Notes under the pieces: model-generated
The model's input: the letters and a program-made list of their open reading frames with translations, nothing else
Databases searched by the model: none
What the model was told of the DNA's origin: nothing
Translations under genes and position numbers: made by a program
Origin: Steinernema hermaphroditum
Lineage: Eukaryota; Nematoda; Chromadorea; Rhabditida; Steinernematidae
Assembly: GCA_030435675.1 (NCBI GenBank)
Contig: CM059621.1
Coordinates: forward strand, 15,500,001-15,564,000
DNA length: 64,000 nucleotides
Direction: 5' to 3'
Part shown: in pieces, positions 1 through 10,700 of the stretch
Layout of the letters: the number at the start of each line of letters is the position of its first letter
Numbering within the stretch: the first letter of the stretch is position 1

Positions 1-128
1 ATATGCAGGCATACAAAGCTGAATTCAAATTTATTTATTTTCTACTGTATAATATAGTGCACCTATGTTAGTTCTATGTTTCCCTGTTATTTCCTTTCCC
101 TGTTATTCATGGGTCCTTTCCCTCTCAT

Positions 129-642
129 TTATGATTGAATACGTCGGCCATGTCGAAAGGTACCCTTCATTAGGCGCCTTTCGCCCGTGGCGACACGCCG
201 GATTAGTCGCAATAGCGATAGCCCCCCTCTCAAGGGTTCATAATTGCTCTCAGGTGGCGCAACGGCGAAAGCGGCGCTGCCCAAAATCTCATCGATCGGC
301 GCGCGGGCGTCGGGCCAAGAGGGCGGCGTTGTCAAGGAGATGAGCGCCGGAGTGGCCGACGTTGGTGGGCGCAGGTTGTAGCCGTCGTCGGCCAGCTCGA
401 GTAGCCACTGCCAGCCGGACTGCCATGAAGGGGCTTCGCATCGAAGGTGAGAGTTTTATCATGTCGACATTCAACCGTTGTTGTAGGAAAAGCCGTCGGC
501 AAACGGCCCCCCTTCAAAGCCGGAATCTCGAGACAAGGATCGGGAGTTAGCCTGACGCCGTCGGTGGTGAGGAGGAGCGGAAGTGCGGGCAACGTTGCCA
601 GGCACGTTTCGGCGTCGGCGAGCGGGAGCCCGAGACATGAGC
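129..642 (-). CDS. Possible 3' exons of an unrecognised gene
   Basis: This is a GC-rich island in AT-rich DNA. On the minus strand an open exon from 642 to 476 can be joined through a 56-nt GT...AG intron (475-420) to a terminal exon from 419 to a stop at 129-131, with phases that agree. The second exon reads protein-like text (GWQWLLELADDGYNLRPP, then a Pro/Thr-rich stretch). An AATAAA-like signal lies about 90 nt downstream on the minus strand (plus positions 29-40), as expected for a 3' end. The first exon also stays open in another frame rich in Ser and Arg, so the exon pairing is uncertain. Upstream exons were not identified. I recognise no family. Confidence 0.3.
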
Positions 643-649
643 CTAAACA

Positions 650-1370
650 TATTAATGGACATGCACATCACATGGAGGAGAGGGAACAGCCCCACAAGAA
701 GGAAAGGTGAGGAATTCGATTTTCTATTTTTTACTATAAATAACACAATATTTTTGGTGTTTTGCTTGACATTTCATATGCGATATGAGTCACAAATTTT
801 AACGGAAACAGGTACAAGCAGATACTTCGAAAGTTCGGTTAAGCGGTAGTAGAGCAGCCGAAAGTAACCCTTGTCTTCTTTTCCTTGCCTGTGCGTTAAA
901 AGACGTTCAAGTTTAGCTACTTTGGAGGATATTCATTCTTCTGCATCATTGGATCCGACAGGGCTTGATCCCGGAGATCCGGCTTTTTGGGTGAAATATG
1001 TGTTTTAACCCGCATACAGTGGCGAGCATAGAAATAGCCGCACTATATATTGAAAACCTTTTTGGCGATTTTCGGCATGATTTACCTCCCATGTTCCGAC
1101 GCTAATAGGTGTCCTATGTATGGAATTTCCTGAAGAATTGGGGTGTGTCGGCTAGAACAGCTAGAATACGGAGCTAGACACCTATCAGAATATGACCAAC
1201 AAAAATTTTCAATATGTGCTGCGACTATTTCTGTTTCTATATTTCTATGGTGCGGCCCCGTAAACCAGGGACACACAAATTTTTAGAATAAAAAAAAATT
1301 TTTTGTTTTCCACGATCAGTTCCCCCTAAAACGGTTTTATCGCTTCGGTTTGACTAGAGCAGACTAGTGC
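650..1370. other. Non-coding stretch, nothing recognised
   Basis: AT-rich sequence with no convincing exon on either strand. It may contain the 5' exons of the minus-strand gene that ends at 129, but I could not define them. Confidence 0.4.
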
Positions 1371-4290
1371 TTGAAGATGGTAACTAATTTTTGTTCTCCA
1401 TGTTGTTATTTGACTGAAAGGGTCACATAAAGTCAACATCTACGTCCATTTCATTTTCGCATCAAAGACCCTCTTCCTGGTATTGTATATTCTGTCCTAC
1501 GTTTTGTCGTATGGTCTACAGCTAAAGTCATCTCAATATTGACATCAATATCTATATCATGTTTATCATAAACAAAAAGAAAGTAAGAAGTAATGCATTT
1601 TTGGGAGTCCGCCGATTTAACTGTGAAAGCTTCTCCGTTGATGTTTTTTTCTGTTATCTTTTCTTAAAATTCAGTGTTGCTTGAACGGATCAGGCCATAG
1701 AGGACACGGCTTGCTTGAAATTCCTGCGTTTTTTTTCACAAGCAATGTTTGAGTACAGCTTTGCTTAACTGCTTCTGGCGTGTCGAGAAAACCAGATTTC
1801 TTTCGACTGAATAAGTGTATGGAGACCGCATTGCTTCGTGCACGCCGAACCTATGACACGTTGCCATTTAGTAAACTTCTTTAGTAAGGTCTATCTCTTG
1901 AAAATGACGAGCCTTCTACAAAAACTAAGTTCAGCGTCGTGTTCAACGACCTCAGAAATGGGAGGCAGAAAGGAAGCGAATGGTGCAATAAATTGATAAG
2001 GTTTTGTGTTGCATCAGAAAGAAAGATTCTGTAGAATGATAGTAACTATAGACCAATAACTGATCGACAAGAGATGGGGGTTTTACTTACTATGGGCTTT
2101 CTTGTATATTTTTGGTATCCATCGCACCAAGCCCATATTTTATTGTCATGTTTCGAAGAAGACTACATTGCGAAATGGTGCTATTTTTGCTTTTATTTTT
2201 CTGCTGCATGGCGACTGCTGTGTGTATCGATAGGTTTTGAAAGTTGTAGATATAGCTGATTTCTACATTACGGTAATAATCGTGCAAGGCGTTACGCAGA
2301 GATCGCCACCATCTTCAGGAAGTTCTACCTGGTATGGGCATTGTTATGATGGGAATCGAGTCAGTAATTCAAACAAGTCTCGAGTCTGGAGTCTTTTTGT
2401 TGTTTTTTTTTGTAGTACACAATCTTGACAGCGCCACTGACATCAGAAGGTTCTGCTTAGCATGGGCTTTCTTGTATATTTTTGTTTCCATACTGAAGAA
2501 CCTTATATCTTGAATTGATAGATCTTTGGATTTCAATAATTTCGTTTGGCTTGTTAATGCGATGAGCCAAAAAGGTTTGACTTATGACGACAACGTGACA
2601 GAAGAAGAAAACGACATTGCGAAGTGTTATTTTTGCGCTTCACAGCCTTTAGCTGCCACGTACATCGCGAAGTTTGAACCTGCTGAACGCACCTATCGCT
2701 CTCATATGTTACAACATTAGTAACTCTCAAAAAGATTTGGACCCGTCTGATCAGCGTATTCTGTTCACGTACACAATCTTGACATCATCACTGACATCAT
2801 GAGGTTCTGCCTAGCAGGGGCTTTGTTGTATATTTTTGCGCCATTTATTGCACACCTTGTATTTTTGAAAATTTATTATCTTCTCTGTCATGTCATATAC
2901 ACAAGAGAAAATGCTGGTATTTACCAGGAACAGGATTAGCATAGGCAGGGAATAGGACAAAGGCTTCAAAAAAATTGGCACATGGACCGGCACATCAGCG
3001 TCAGATTACTTGGGGTCATTGTAGACATGTCTCGTTTCTGAGTCACAAAACAAGATGTCTAGGATGTATAATTAAAATATCAGTATGACGAGGTGTGTCT
3101 ATGGATTTAATGTCTCTAGCTGTCTATGTCTGTAATTGATGAAAATACATAACGATGAAAATAGAAAATCTATTCTAAAATAGCTGTGAATTAGTTGGTT
3201 TGAGTCAAAGAGTGAGATAAAGTCCACACTTTCCTCTATTTCATGTTCGCACCAAAGACCCTCTTTTCTGCTTTCTGATTTCCTGATATGTTTCGTCATA
3301 TGGCTCACCAAAACATCTGCTAATAAAGCCGAAGTCAACGAACATCTCAATATTGACATCAATGTCTATATCATGTTCATCATAAACAAAGCTAAACTGT
3401 TTCTCCTATAATGAATTTTTGGGATACCGTCGGATACACCGTGAAAGCTGCTCAATTTTTCGCTGATGTTTTTTTTTCGTTTTTTTTATTTCGAAAATTC
3501 AGTGTTGCCTAAAGGGACCAGGTCATAGAGATTGCTTGAGATTCTTTTTTTGAGATTTTTGGCCGAAGTAGGTGCTTCCACAAAGAATCTTTGAGCATAG
3601 TATTGATAAACAGCTTCCGTCGCGTCGAGTGAAACCAGATTTACTTTGACCCGATAAGTGCATAGACGGCCAAAGCTTCATGCACGTCGACAGCAGTGTA
3701 CCGATCACCTTTTGCCATTTAGTGGAGTTCTCACTGGGCTGATAAACATAAAGAAAGCAAGAAGTAATGAATTTTTGGGATTCCGCCGATTTAACTTAAA
3801 GAAAGCTTCTCCGTTGATGTTATCTTTTCTTAAAATTCAGTGTTGCTTGAATATACCAGACCTTAGAGGACACGGCTAAAGTCATCTCAATATTGACATC
3901 AAATCATGTTTATCATAAACGTAAAAAAAGTAAAAAATAATGAATTTTTGGGATTCTGCCGATTTAACTGTGAAAGCTTCTCCGTTGATGTGTTTTCTGT
4001 TATATTTTCTTAAAATTCAGTGTTGCTTGAACGGATCAGGCCATAGAGGACACGGCTTGCTTGAAATTCCTTTTGCGCGAAATACGTATTTTTTCCACAA
4101 GGGATTTTTGAGCATTGCTTTTCTTAACAGCTTCTGGCGTGTCGAGTGAACCAGATTTGTTTCGACTGGATAAGACGGTTACATCGCTTCATTCACACTT
4201 CATGAAAACGACGAGGTTTCTACAGAAACTAACTTCAGAGTCGTGTTCAACGACCTCAGAAATGGGAGGCAGAAAGATTTCTGGAATTAA
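1370..4290 (+). repeat. Degenerate dispersed repeat A, about 450-500 bp, four copies
   Basis: Four diverged copies in the same orientation lie at about 1400-1985, 3180-3740, 3745-3885 (partial) and 3886-4290. Shared landmarks in order are a block near ATTGACATCAATATCTATAT, then GATTTAACTGTGAAAGC, then AAAATTCAGTGTTGCTTGAA, then a block near AGAGGACACGGCTTGCTTGA, and finally CAACGACCTCAGAAATGGGA. A fragment related to the last block is at about 11130-11165. Short open frames inside are not conserved between copies. It could be a decayed transposon; no terminal repeats or target duplication were found. Confidence 0.7.
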
Positions 4291-4299
4291 CCGTCAACT

Positions 4300-5364
4300 C
4301 TGTGAAGCACTAAGAAGCGTTTTTCGGTATTTGGAGAAATCATCGTGATCAATAACCTCGAAAACAAGAACATACAAATTTTCAGAGCTTTCAAAAACTC
4401 TTTTCCTCGATGACCTGGTCGCTTTAAGATAAGCAGGGGTAGGTATAAGACAAAGGTCGAAGAGTATAAACTGGCAAACTCATTTTTGCCATTTCTTCGC
4501 GTCCCATTTGGTACTGTCTGGGCCGATAACGCGATGAGCCAGAAAGGCTTAAGTTACGGCGACAACTTGAAGAAGAAGCATACGATATTGTCATATCCCT
4601 AAACAGCTTAGGATATTTTTTCACACTGTACATACACATGTTTTTCTCTCTTCTTCCTACTGAATTTTAAGCTCTTGTATTTTTAAGTGATCGCTTAGAG
4701 TCCGAGTCTCGCGTCTCCCTTCGACTCTCACTGTTCCATAGCATACTATCATATGTTTCTTTTTGGAAACATTGGATAAGGTCAACCAACCACATACATT
4801 TTTCGATATTATACGCATTGCGTCTTGCAAAGAGATTGAGTGAAGTGTAGACGTAGATCAGAGTCAGCACAGACAGGAGGCTGTCTAGCGTAAAAAATGG
4901 AAACATTGAGCATTGGGCACGCTGAAAAGCAAAAAATGAAGCATTAAGCAGCCTTACTTTATGGCAATTCGTGAAGAAGTCCTTTTTCTGTCCTACTCAA
5001 TCTGCACGCTTTTGACATCCGTGTTCTGGGATCGGCACTGACATGAGTAGGTTCTACCTAGTATGCCTTCGTTGTATATTTTTGGTCTTCAAACCAAATA
5101 CCTTTTATTTTTTGTGCGTTGATTAACCTTTGGATGTCAGTACTTTCGTTTAGCTTGATAACGCGATAAAGTGATGATACTGAAAGGTTTGACTTATGAC
5201 GACAGCTCGTCGGATAGGGATGATAAAAATTTTTGATCTTTACTAGAACTAACACTGCACATTGGAGCGTGGAGCTCTACTTAGTGGGACTTTAAACTTG
5301 TGTAATTAAACCACTTAAACCACATAAAACAGGGCACTGACAATGATAACGTTGTATATTTTGG
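4300..5364. other. Intergenic, repeat remnants only
   Basis: No exon is supported. A 4430-4600 segment shares AGCAGGG...GGACAAAGG and ...GCGATGAGCCAAAAAGG-type words with 2550-2960, so it is probably another fragment of the repeats to its left. Confidence 0.4.
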
Positions 5365-5372
5365 GTTTCAAT

Positions 5373-5634
5373 CAGAGATGCCGACTCGGGTTGATTTCGC
5401 AATCGGAGCTCGGCTCGGCTTAGGCTCTGCGGCGAACAATGGGCATCCGATTTTCTGGGACACTCTGCGGCGAACAACGGGCATCCGATTTTCTCTCGTC
5501 GTCTGCTACCGCTCCCTGCGAACAGTCGGAATTTTCACTAGGATATATGGCGGAAACCCGGCTCGGGTTCGGCTTAAGCCTACCCCAGCCGAGTGGTCCG
5601 AGCCGGCTCGGCTCAGGCTCAGTTGGCATCTCTG
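5373..5634. mobile_element. hAT-type MITE (family A), intact ends and 8-bp target duplication
   Basis: The element begins CAGAGATGCCGACTCGG and ends with the inverted counterpart GTTGGCATCTCTG. It is flanked on both sides by the same 8 bases, GTTTCAAT (5365-5372 and 5635-5642). CAGRG-type termini plus an 8-bp duplication are the hallmark of the hAT superfamily. The 262-bp interior is GC-rich, carries a roughly 36-bp tandem duplication (GGCGAACAACGGGCATCCGA near 5430 and 5470) and encodes nothing credible, so it is non-autonomous. The perfect target duplication suggests a fairly recent insertion. A more diverged relative with AGAGATGC...GGCATCTC ends may lie at 12250-12318. Confidence 0.92.
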
Positions 5635-5760
5635 GTTTCAATATTTTTGAAAACCTGGCATCAAACCAACCAACCAATCAAATGCATTTTTGCATCTCGT
5701 CCACCATTCAAATGCGCTACTTACTTGAAAACGGCTCAGGTGAAGGAGGTGAGTAATGAC

Positions 5761-6409
5761 CAGAGGCGTTACTAGCTCGAAATTTCATCGAGTCTCGAGA
5801 TCGAGATCGGGATCGAAACTTTTCGAGTCTCGAGATCGGGATCGAAGCCATCGAGACTCGGGATCGGGATCGAAAATGGCCAATTTTTTTGTGACTTTTA
5901 AAAATGAAAACAAGGGTAATAAAATCAAATAACATTTTCCTAGTCCTTTTTTTAATTCTTTTCCTGGTTTTCTTCTTTGATTTCTAGCTTTCGACTTGCC
6001 AAGTCGTGACGAACGGTCATCATGCGAGCGATTGTTGTGCAGGGTGGCCCAAAAGGGGAATTCTCGGTGCTACTCGGTGCCGTATATGCTGGCTCCGCGC
6101 TCCTTTGAATGACGATCTAGTGTCGTTGGCGGCCCCGTGGCGACGTAAATGATACAGTAGCAGTTGGGAAGTTTTCAATGTTTTCCAAGTGGGACCAAAA
6201 TTTTTCGATCTTTCCCCGAAAATTTTCGAGACTCGGGGTCGGATCGACATTTCGCCGAGTCTCGAGATCGAAGATCGGGATCGGGATCGAAACTTTTCGA
6301 GTCTCGAGATCGAGATCGGGATCGAAAATTTTTCGAGACTCGGGATCGGGATCGAGATCGAAAGATCGAAGAAATTGCTCGAAATTTCGAGACTCGAATA
6401 ACACCTCTG
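5761..6409. mobile_element. hAT-type MITE (family B) with an internal GATCGGGATCGA satellite
   Basis: The termini are CAGAGGCGTTACTAGC on the left and the inverted GAATAACACCTCTG on the right. Inverted similarity extends through GAAATTTC about 25 bp inside each end. Both sides carry the same 8-bp sequence GTAATGAC (5753-5760 and 6410-6417). The interior holds two blocks (5785-5875 and 6225-6390) of a short repeat built from TCGAGACTCGGGATCGGGAT, which is open in several frames on both strands. Those Arg/Ser/Asp-rich open frames are a by-product of the repeat, not genes. Confidence 0.92.
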
Positions 6410-6417
6410 GTAATGAC

Positions 6418-7744
6418 CATTCATGATATTTTGAGCTTAGGACGCTGTTTGTCGGTTGTTGGAAGCCACGGGGTTCGGAAGAGAGACTTGCCCGTCCCGA
6501 TTCCTTTAGCCAGCCAATTTTTGAACATTAGCACAAACTTCGTCCTATATTCATAAAACAAACACCAGAAGTATTGGACGCGTGGTAAAGCACTTGAACA
6601 CTTCGGAATGGTCAAAATCACATTTTTGTCTTTGGTGAATTCAATGGAAATGCTGTTATTCTTAGTTGGGACACTCTGCCTCGTAGAATGGGCTCTAGCT
6701 CGCTTCATTTGTGCGAAACTCTAAATGCAGGGCGGCCCAAGAGAGGGAATCCAGATCGAAGTCTAGAAAGCCAACCTCATTCACAACCTCAGACCAACGA
6801 GATCGGTCGCTTTTCGCCGAAAGTCTAGAATGTCATTTCCGTGAGCATTAAAGCATGGGATCGGTCGGTTTCTTTCATATTCCAACCGGTCTCATAGTTG
6901 GATGCTCAGAAAAATGTCTTAACAGTGGACATAAAGTTTCCATGTGTTGCAGACAATCATGATAGAGTATGAAATAAACGTCAGTTTATTAAAATAGACG
7001 CACGGGCATGATGATGCAGGACATCCATCCATTTCCTTTCAGTGAAATACATAAATTCAATATGAGACAGTTCTACAGTTCTATTTTTGATTGGGGAATA
7101 TCAAATGTGTTTTATTTAGCGCACTGTAATGTGGTTTAGCCAACGCGAAGAAGTTGTTCTTCTGTCGTACACAATCTGCACACTTTTGCCTTCCATGTTC
7201 TGTGATCGACACTGACATGAGCAGGTTCTGTCTAATATGGGCGTTACTGTATATTTTTGGTCCCCATACTAAAGAACCTCATATTTATAATATTTTGAGC
7301 TCTATTTCAGGGTTTTTTTTCTATAAATGTTAGGCGCTAGTTCCTCGTGGTGGCACAAGAACAAAGTTAGCGCGCTCTTTTCCTGTCATTTGTTGGAAAC
7401 TAGGGGTTTTCGGGAGACCTATTTGAGATAGGCCTCCATGTCCTGGTCACTTTAACAGTCGATTTGTGTGAACACGTTTTATACTTCTAGTTCTATTTTT
7501 GATTGTGTATCTTACCCTTCACCATAAGGTGGGCTCAAGTTGTTCGTTCGAATGGTGAACATATTAAATAACATATTCCATAATATATCATAAAAAATTT
7601 CAAAAACCCGAAATTTTCAACGACTTAACCCAACGACTACATGGAACAGTTCTATTTTTGGGCGCTGAATGATCTGGTTTGCTTTATGTAGTGCATCGAA
7701 ATGTAGCTTGCTCAAGTTGAATCAAGTCAATAAAACCCTTTCAG
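6418..7744. other. Intergenic, no gene seen
   Basis: Apart from a repeat B copy at 7170-7265, I see no exon or element with defined ends. Upstream exons of the coiled-coil gene that starts to be visible at 7745 may be hidden here. Confidence 0.35.
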
Positions 7745-10700
7745 CAGAGGTGTTTGCAAATGCCAAGAGCTCAATGCTAAAGCACGTGTCCTGCAAGAAG
7801 ACTATACCAACAATCTACAGCAGCAGATCTATTACTTGGAATTGGAGAACAGCTACTTGTAAGTTTCTTATAATTTTTGTTGGTCAATGTTCTCGGTGAT
7901 TTAGGCCTAAATTTCTTCTTTTGTAAATATCGGTTCACTTGTACTTGGGAGAGATATTCGCAATTTTTGCTAAGAGAATCTTCAGTTTAATGAATTGATC
8001 AAAAACAAAATTTAATGAATTGATCAACTTTTGAAGCTCGGAATAGTCGTCTGTCGACAATGTCGACTTCGTGGTGATATATGGGGGTTTCCATATTACT
8101 GCGAAAGCAATAAACTTTATGTGCACTAGCATTGAGCCAAGTTTCAGCCGAATCGACCGTTTACACAATTGAACAGTCCCTTGTGAGATGCGCGACAGTC
8201 GGAAAAGTAAAGTTGAAAAACGTATCGAGTTGGAAACATGCTACTTTTGTACTTTCTGGGGTCTTTCTTCTCCGTTTTCGATGTTTCTCAACTGGCATTC
8301 ACACTTTAATGTTGAACACTGATTCTAGTAGCGATACCTTCTTTTTTCCAGTATAAGAACATTAGTTGTCGTACCAAAATGTTCCACATCACTAAAGTCA
8401 TTTTGGTGGTTCGGCCTCCGTTTCACATGTTTGTTAGACTGCTATTCACACTTTAAGATCGAATCCTCCCGTTTTTAAAGACCATAAATAAGAATCCTTA
8501 AGAAGTAGTCAGCAGCAGGCTATCCATTAGTTTTCATGGACCTTTCATTAATATCGATGTCAATCGATCGAATACGATAGATACGAGAAGATAAACGTGT
8601 AAAACTCATCTTTCATGTGATAACGTTACATTTTCGATTTGAAGAGTACGTGATTTGACGAAATTTGAACGCTAGAAGCCTCTAAGTTTCTGAAAATTAC
8701 TGGAAAAAGATGACAACTAAATTACGACTGCAGGACTGGCTTTAAATCCAGGGGAGCCTAAGCCAAGCCTGAGCCGCACGCCAAATGAATACGGGACTAG
8801 TTTCGCTCGTCCGCAGCCTAATTTCCGTACGCATAAGTTTTAAGCTAATAGGTTCCGTCGCATAGTGATTGTCGAGTAAATTGCTCCGACTCCAGTATAT
8901 GCTCATGACCGATGCTCTCGGAAGACCACGAACCTGATGGAGTGATGAATTCGAAAAGAAGCTCAACAGCGAACAGCACAACACCGAGCTCAACAGCGGT
9001 GATTAAATATACGGTGTGACATCGTGTAGTACGATCGACTTCACAAATAAATTCGTAAATTCGAAATGCCTCATCAGCTCTAACTCTACATATTTCATTT
9101 TTATTGTGTTTTACGTGGATACTTCGTCCAACTGCGGGCCAGTTTATGTTTTTGCATTCGAGATAGCAGCCGAACCTATATCAGCACCACCAAGTCTCAA
9201 TCAATTGAAGTGGTTGCCTTATGAATTTTTGTGGGACTTAGTAGATTTCACAGCGGATACAAAAATGCGTTTCATGAGAATGGTTTTTTTTGCAGAAATA
9301 CATTTTATCGATCTTCATAATGATAGATGGTGAAATGATAGATAGAGAGACATGCTATTATTTGTCAACGTTTATATGTTCAAGATTGCAGGGTTCATCG
9401 CCGCTCCTTCACGCATGTAATTATTTTTGCAGCTTGAAATCACACTTCCTAATAAAAAACGCGCTCTAAATTCACAATGTTTAGTGGTGGTTCCAAATGG
9501 GTAGGCATTGATCACACTTGACAATCACTCCAAGGTCTGATTTTTGGCGCCAAAGCATTTCTTCGACCCATCAGAAAAGTTTCCAAGCGATACGATAAGA
9601 TTGTTTGCTCGTAACATTGCCCTTTTGTAACATAAGTCTCGTAACGTAAGTTTCATTCTTGCGACTCCGGATAATGGATTATAAAAAGGCGATGCTCTAT
9701 GGAACGCTAAGGAGTTCCGGTTTTTGGGCTGCGGAAGATCTACGGTCAAGCCACGTTCTACAAATAAATTTTTGCGAATCTCGCCTGCATTCCCTAATTT
9801 CGAATAAGTCATTCATCCATGTGTCATATTTCATGTCAGATATGTATTTTTATGGGACGACTCGACGGCTCAACTAATGGACTTTTATTTTATAATTTTA
9901 TCGTAAAGATGCTAATGGGCGGTTCGATAGTTTCACTAGTTTACTCAAGAGCTCAGTTCTCAACAGCGAGAACGACCGCTCAATCAACTCATTTCTGAGA
10001 GACTCACCCGAGTTGTTCTCTCCCTCTTTCGATTATTCTTTCAAGATGTCGCACAGATTGCTATCTGCCCATCCTAGACCGGCGATCTTAAATGCCCTCT
10101 CTACAGAACTAGTGTATTGGGTATTCGGTGACCAACATTAACCATTCGGCAGCTTCCTAACCAATCTGCCCATCGAATAGTTCACCTCTCCGACAGTTCT
10201 CTCTTTTGAGCGTATAAAGCGCCCTTCCGTGAGATTTGGTGGCAAACCGTGAGATTTGGTGGCAAACCGTAAATGGACGATGTCTCGCCATTTAATGCAT
10301 GTTCGCTCTTTTTCGGATATTTCGATACAGACGCATATGATTCATTTTGTAACCCATATATCCATAATCGCATTTTGAGTATACGATCATTCGAAGATAT
10401 CCGTTTTATCTTTTCGTTCCGTTTTTTTCATATTTTCCATCTAAATTTCTTCGCACTCCATCGTATGAAGGATGTTAACCGACTTCTTCTTGCGTTTTCC
10501 TTTCCAAACATCACTTATTTCAGGCGCCAAGGACAGTCACAGTATTGGAATCCGGAAACGAAGCCCCGACATCAAAGAGACAGCTACCAGAGACAATCAC
10601 AGGCGTCCATTAGATCGCATGTCTCCGCGCATTCCCATCAGTCACATCAGCTCCACAGAACGTATTCGGACGAGAGTCTCCCCGACTGGTCACATCGTCC

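Larger units (their letters stand above)
2070..7265 (+). repeat. Dispersed repeat B, five or more short copies
   Basis: A block of about 90 bp recurs near 2420-2490, 2770-2840, 5025-5095 and 7170-7265, with partial copies at 2085-2120 and 5340-5372. It consists of CACTGACAT plus 3-5 bases, AGGTTCT, a few bases, then TATGGGC and TTGTATATTTTTGG. All copies are in the same direction. They interleave with repeat A, so A and B may be parts of one longer decayed unit. Each B copy contributes one ATTTTTG heptamer. Confidence 0.6.

Noticed and set aside
6164..6556. Long overlapping open frames on both strands rich in Arg, Ser and Asp
   Set aside because: They are produced by the GATCGGGATCGA satellite inside hAT family B; a repeat that avoids stops is open in several frames at once.
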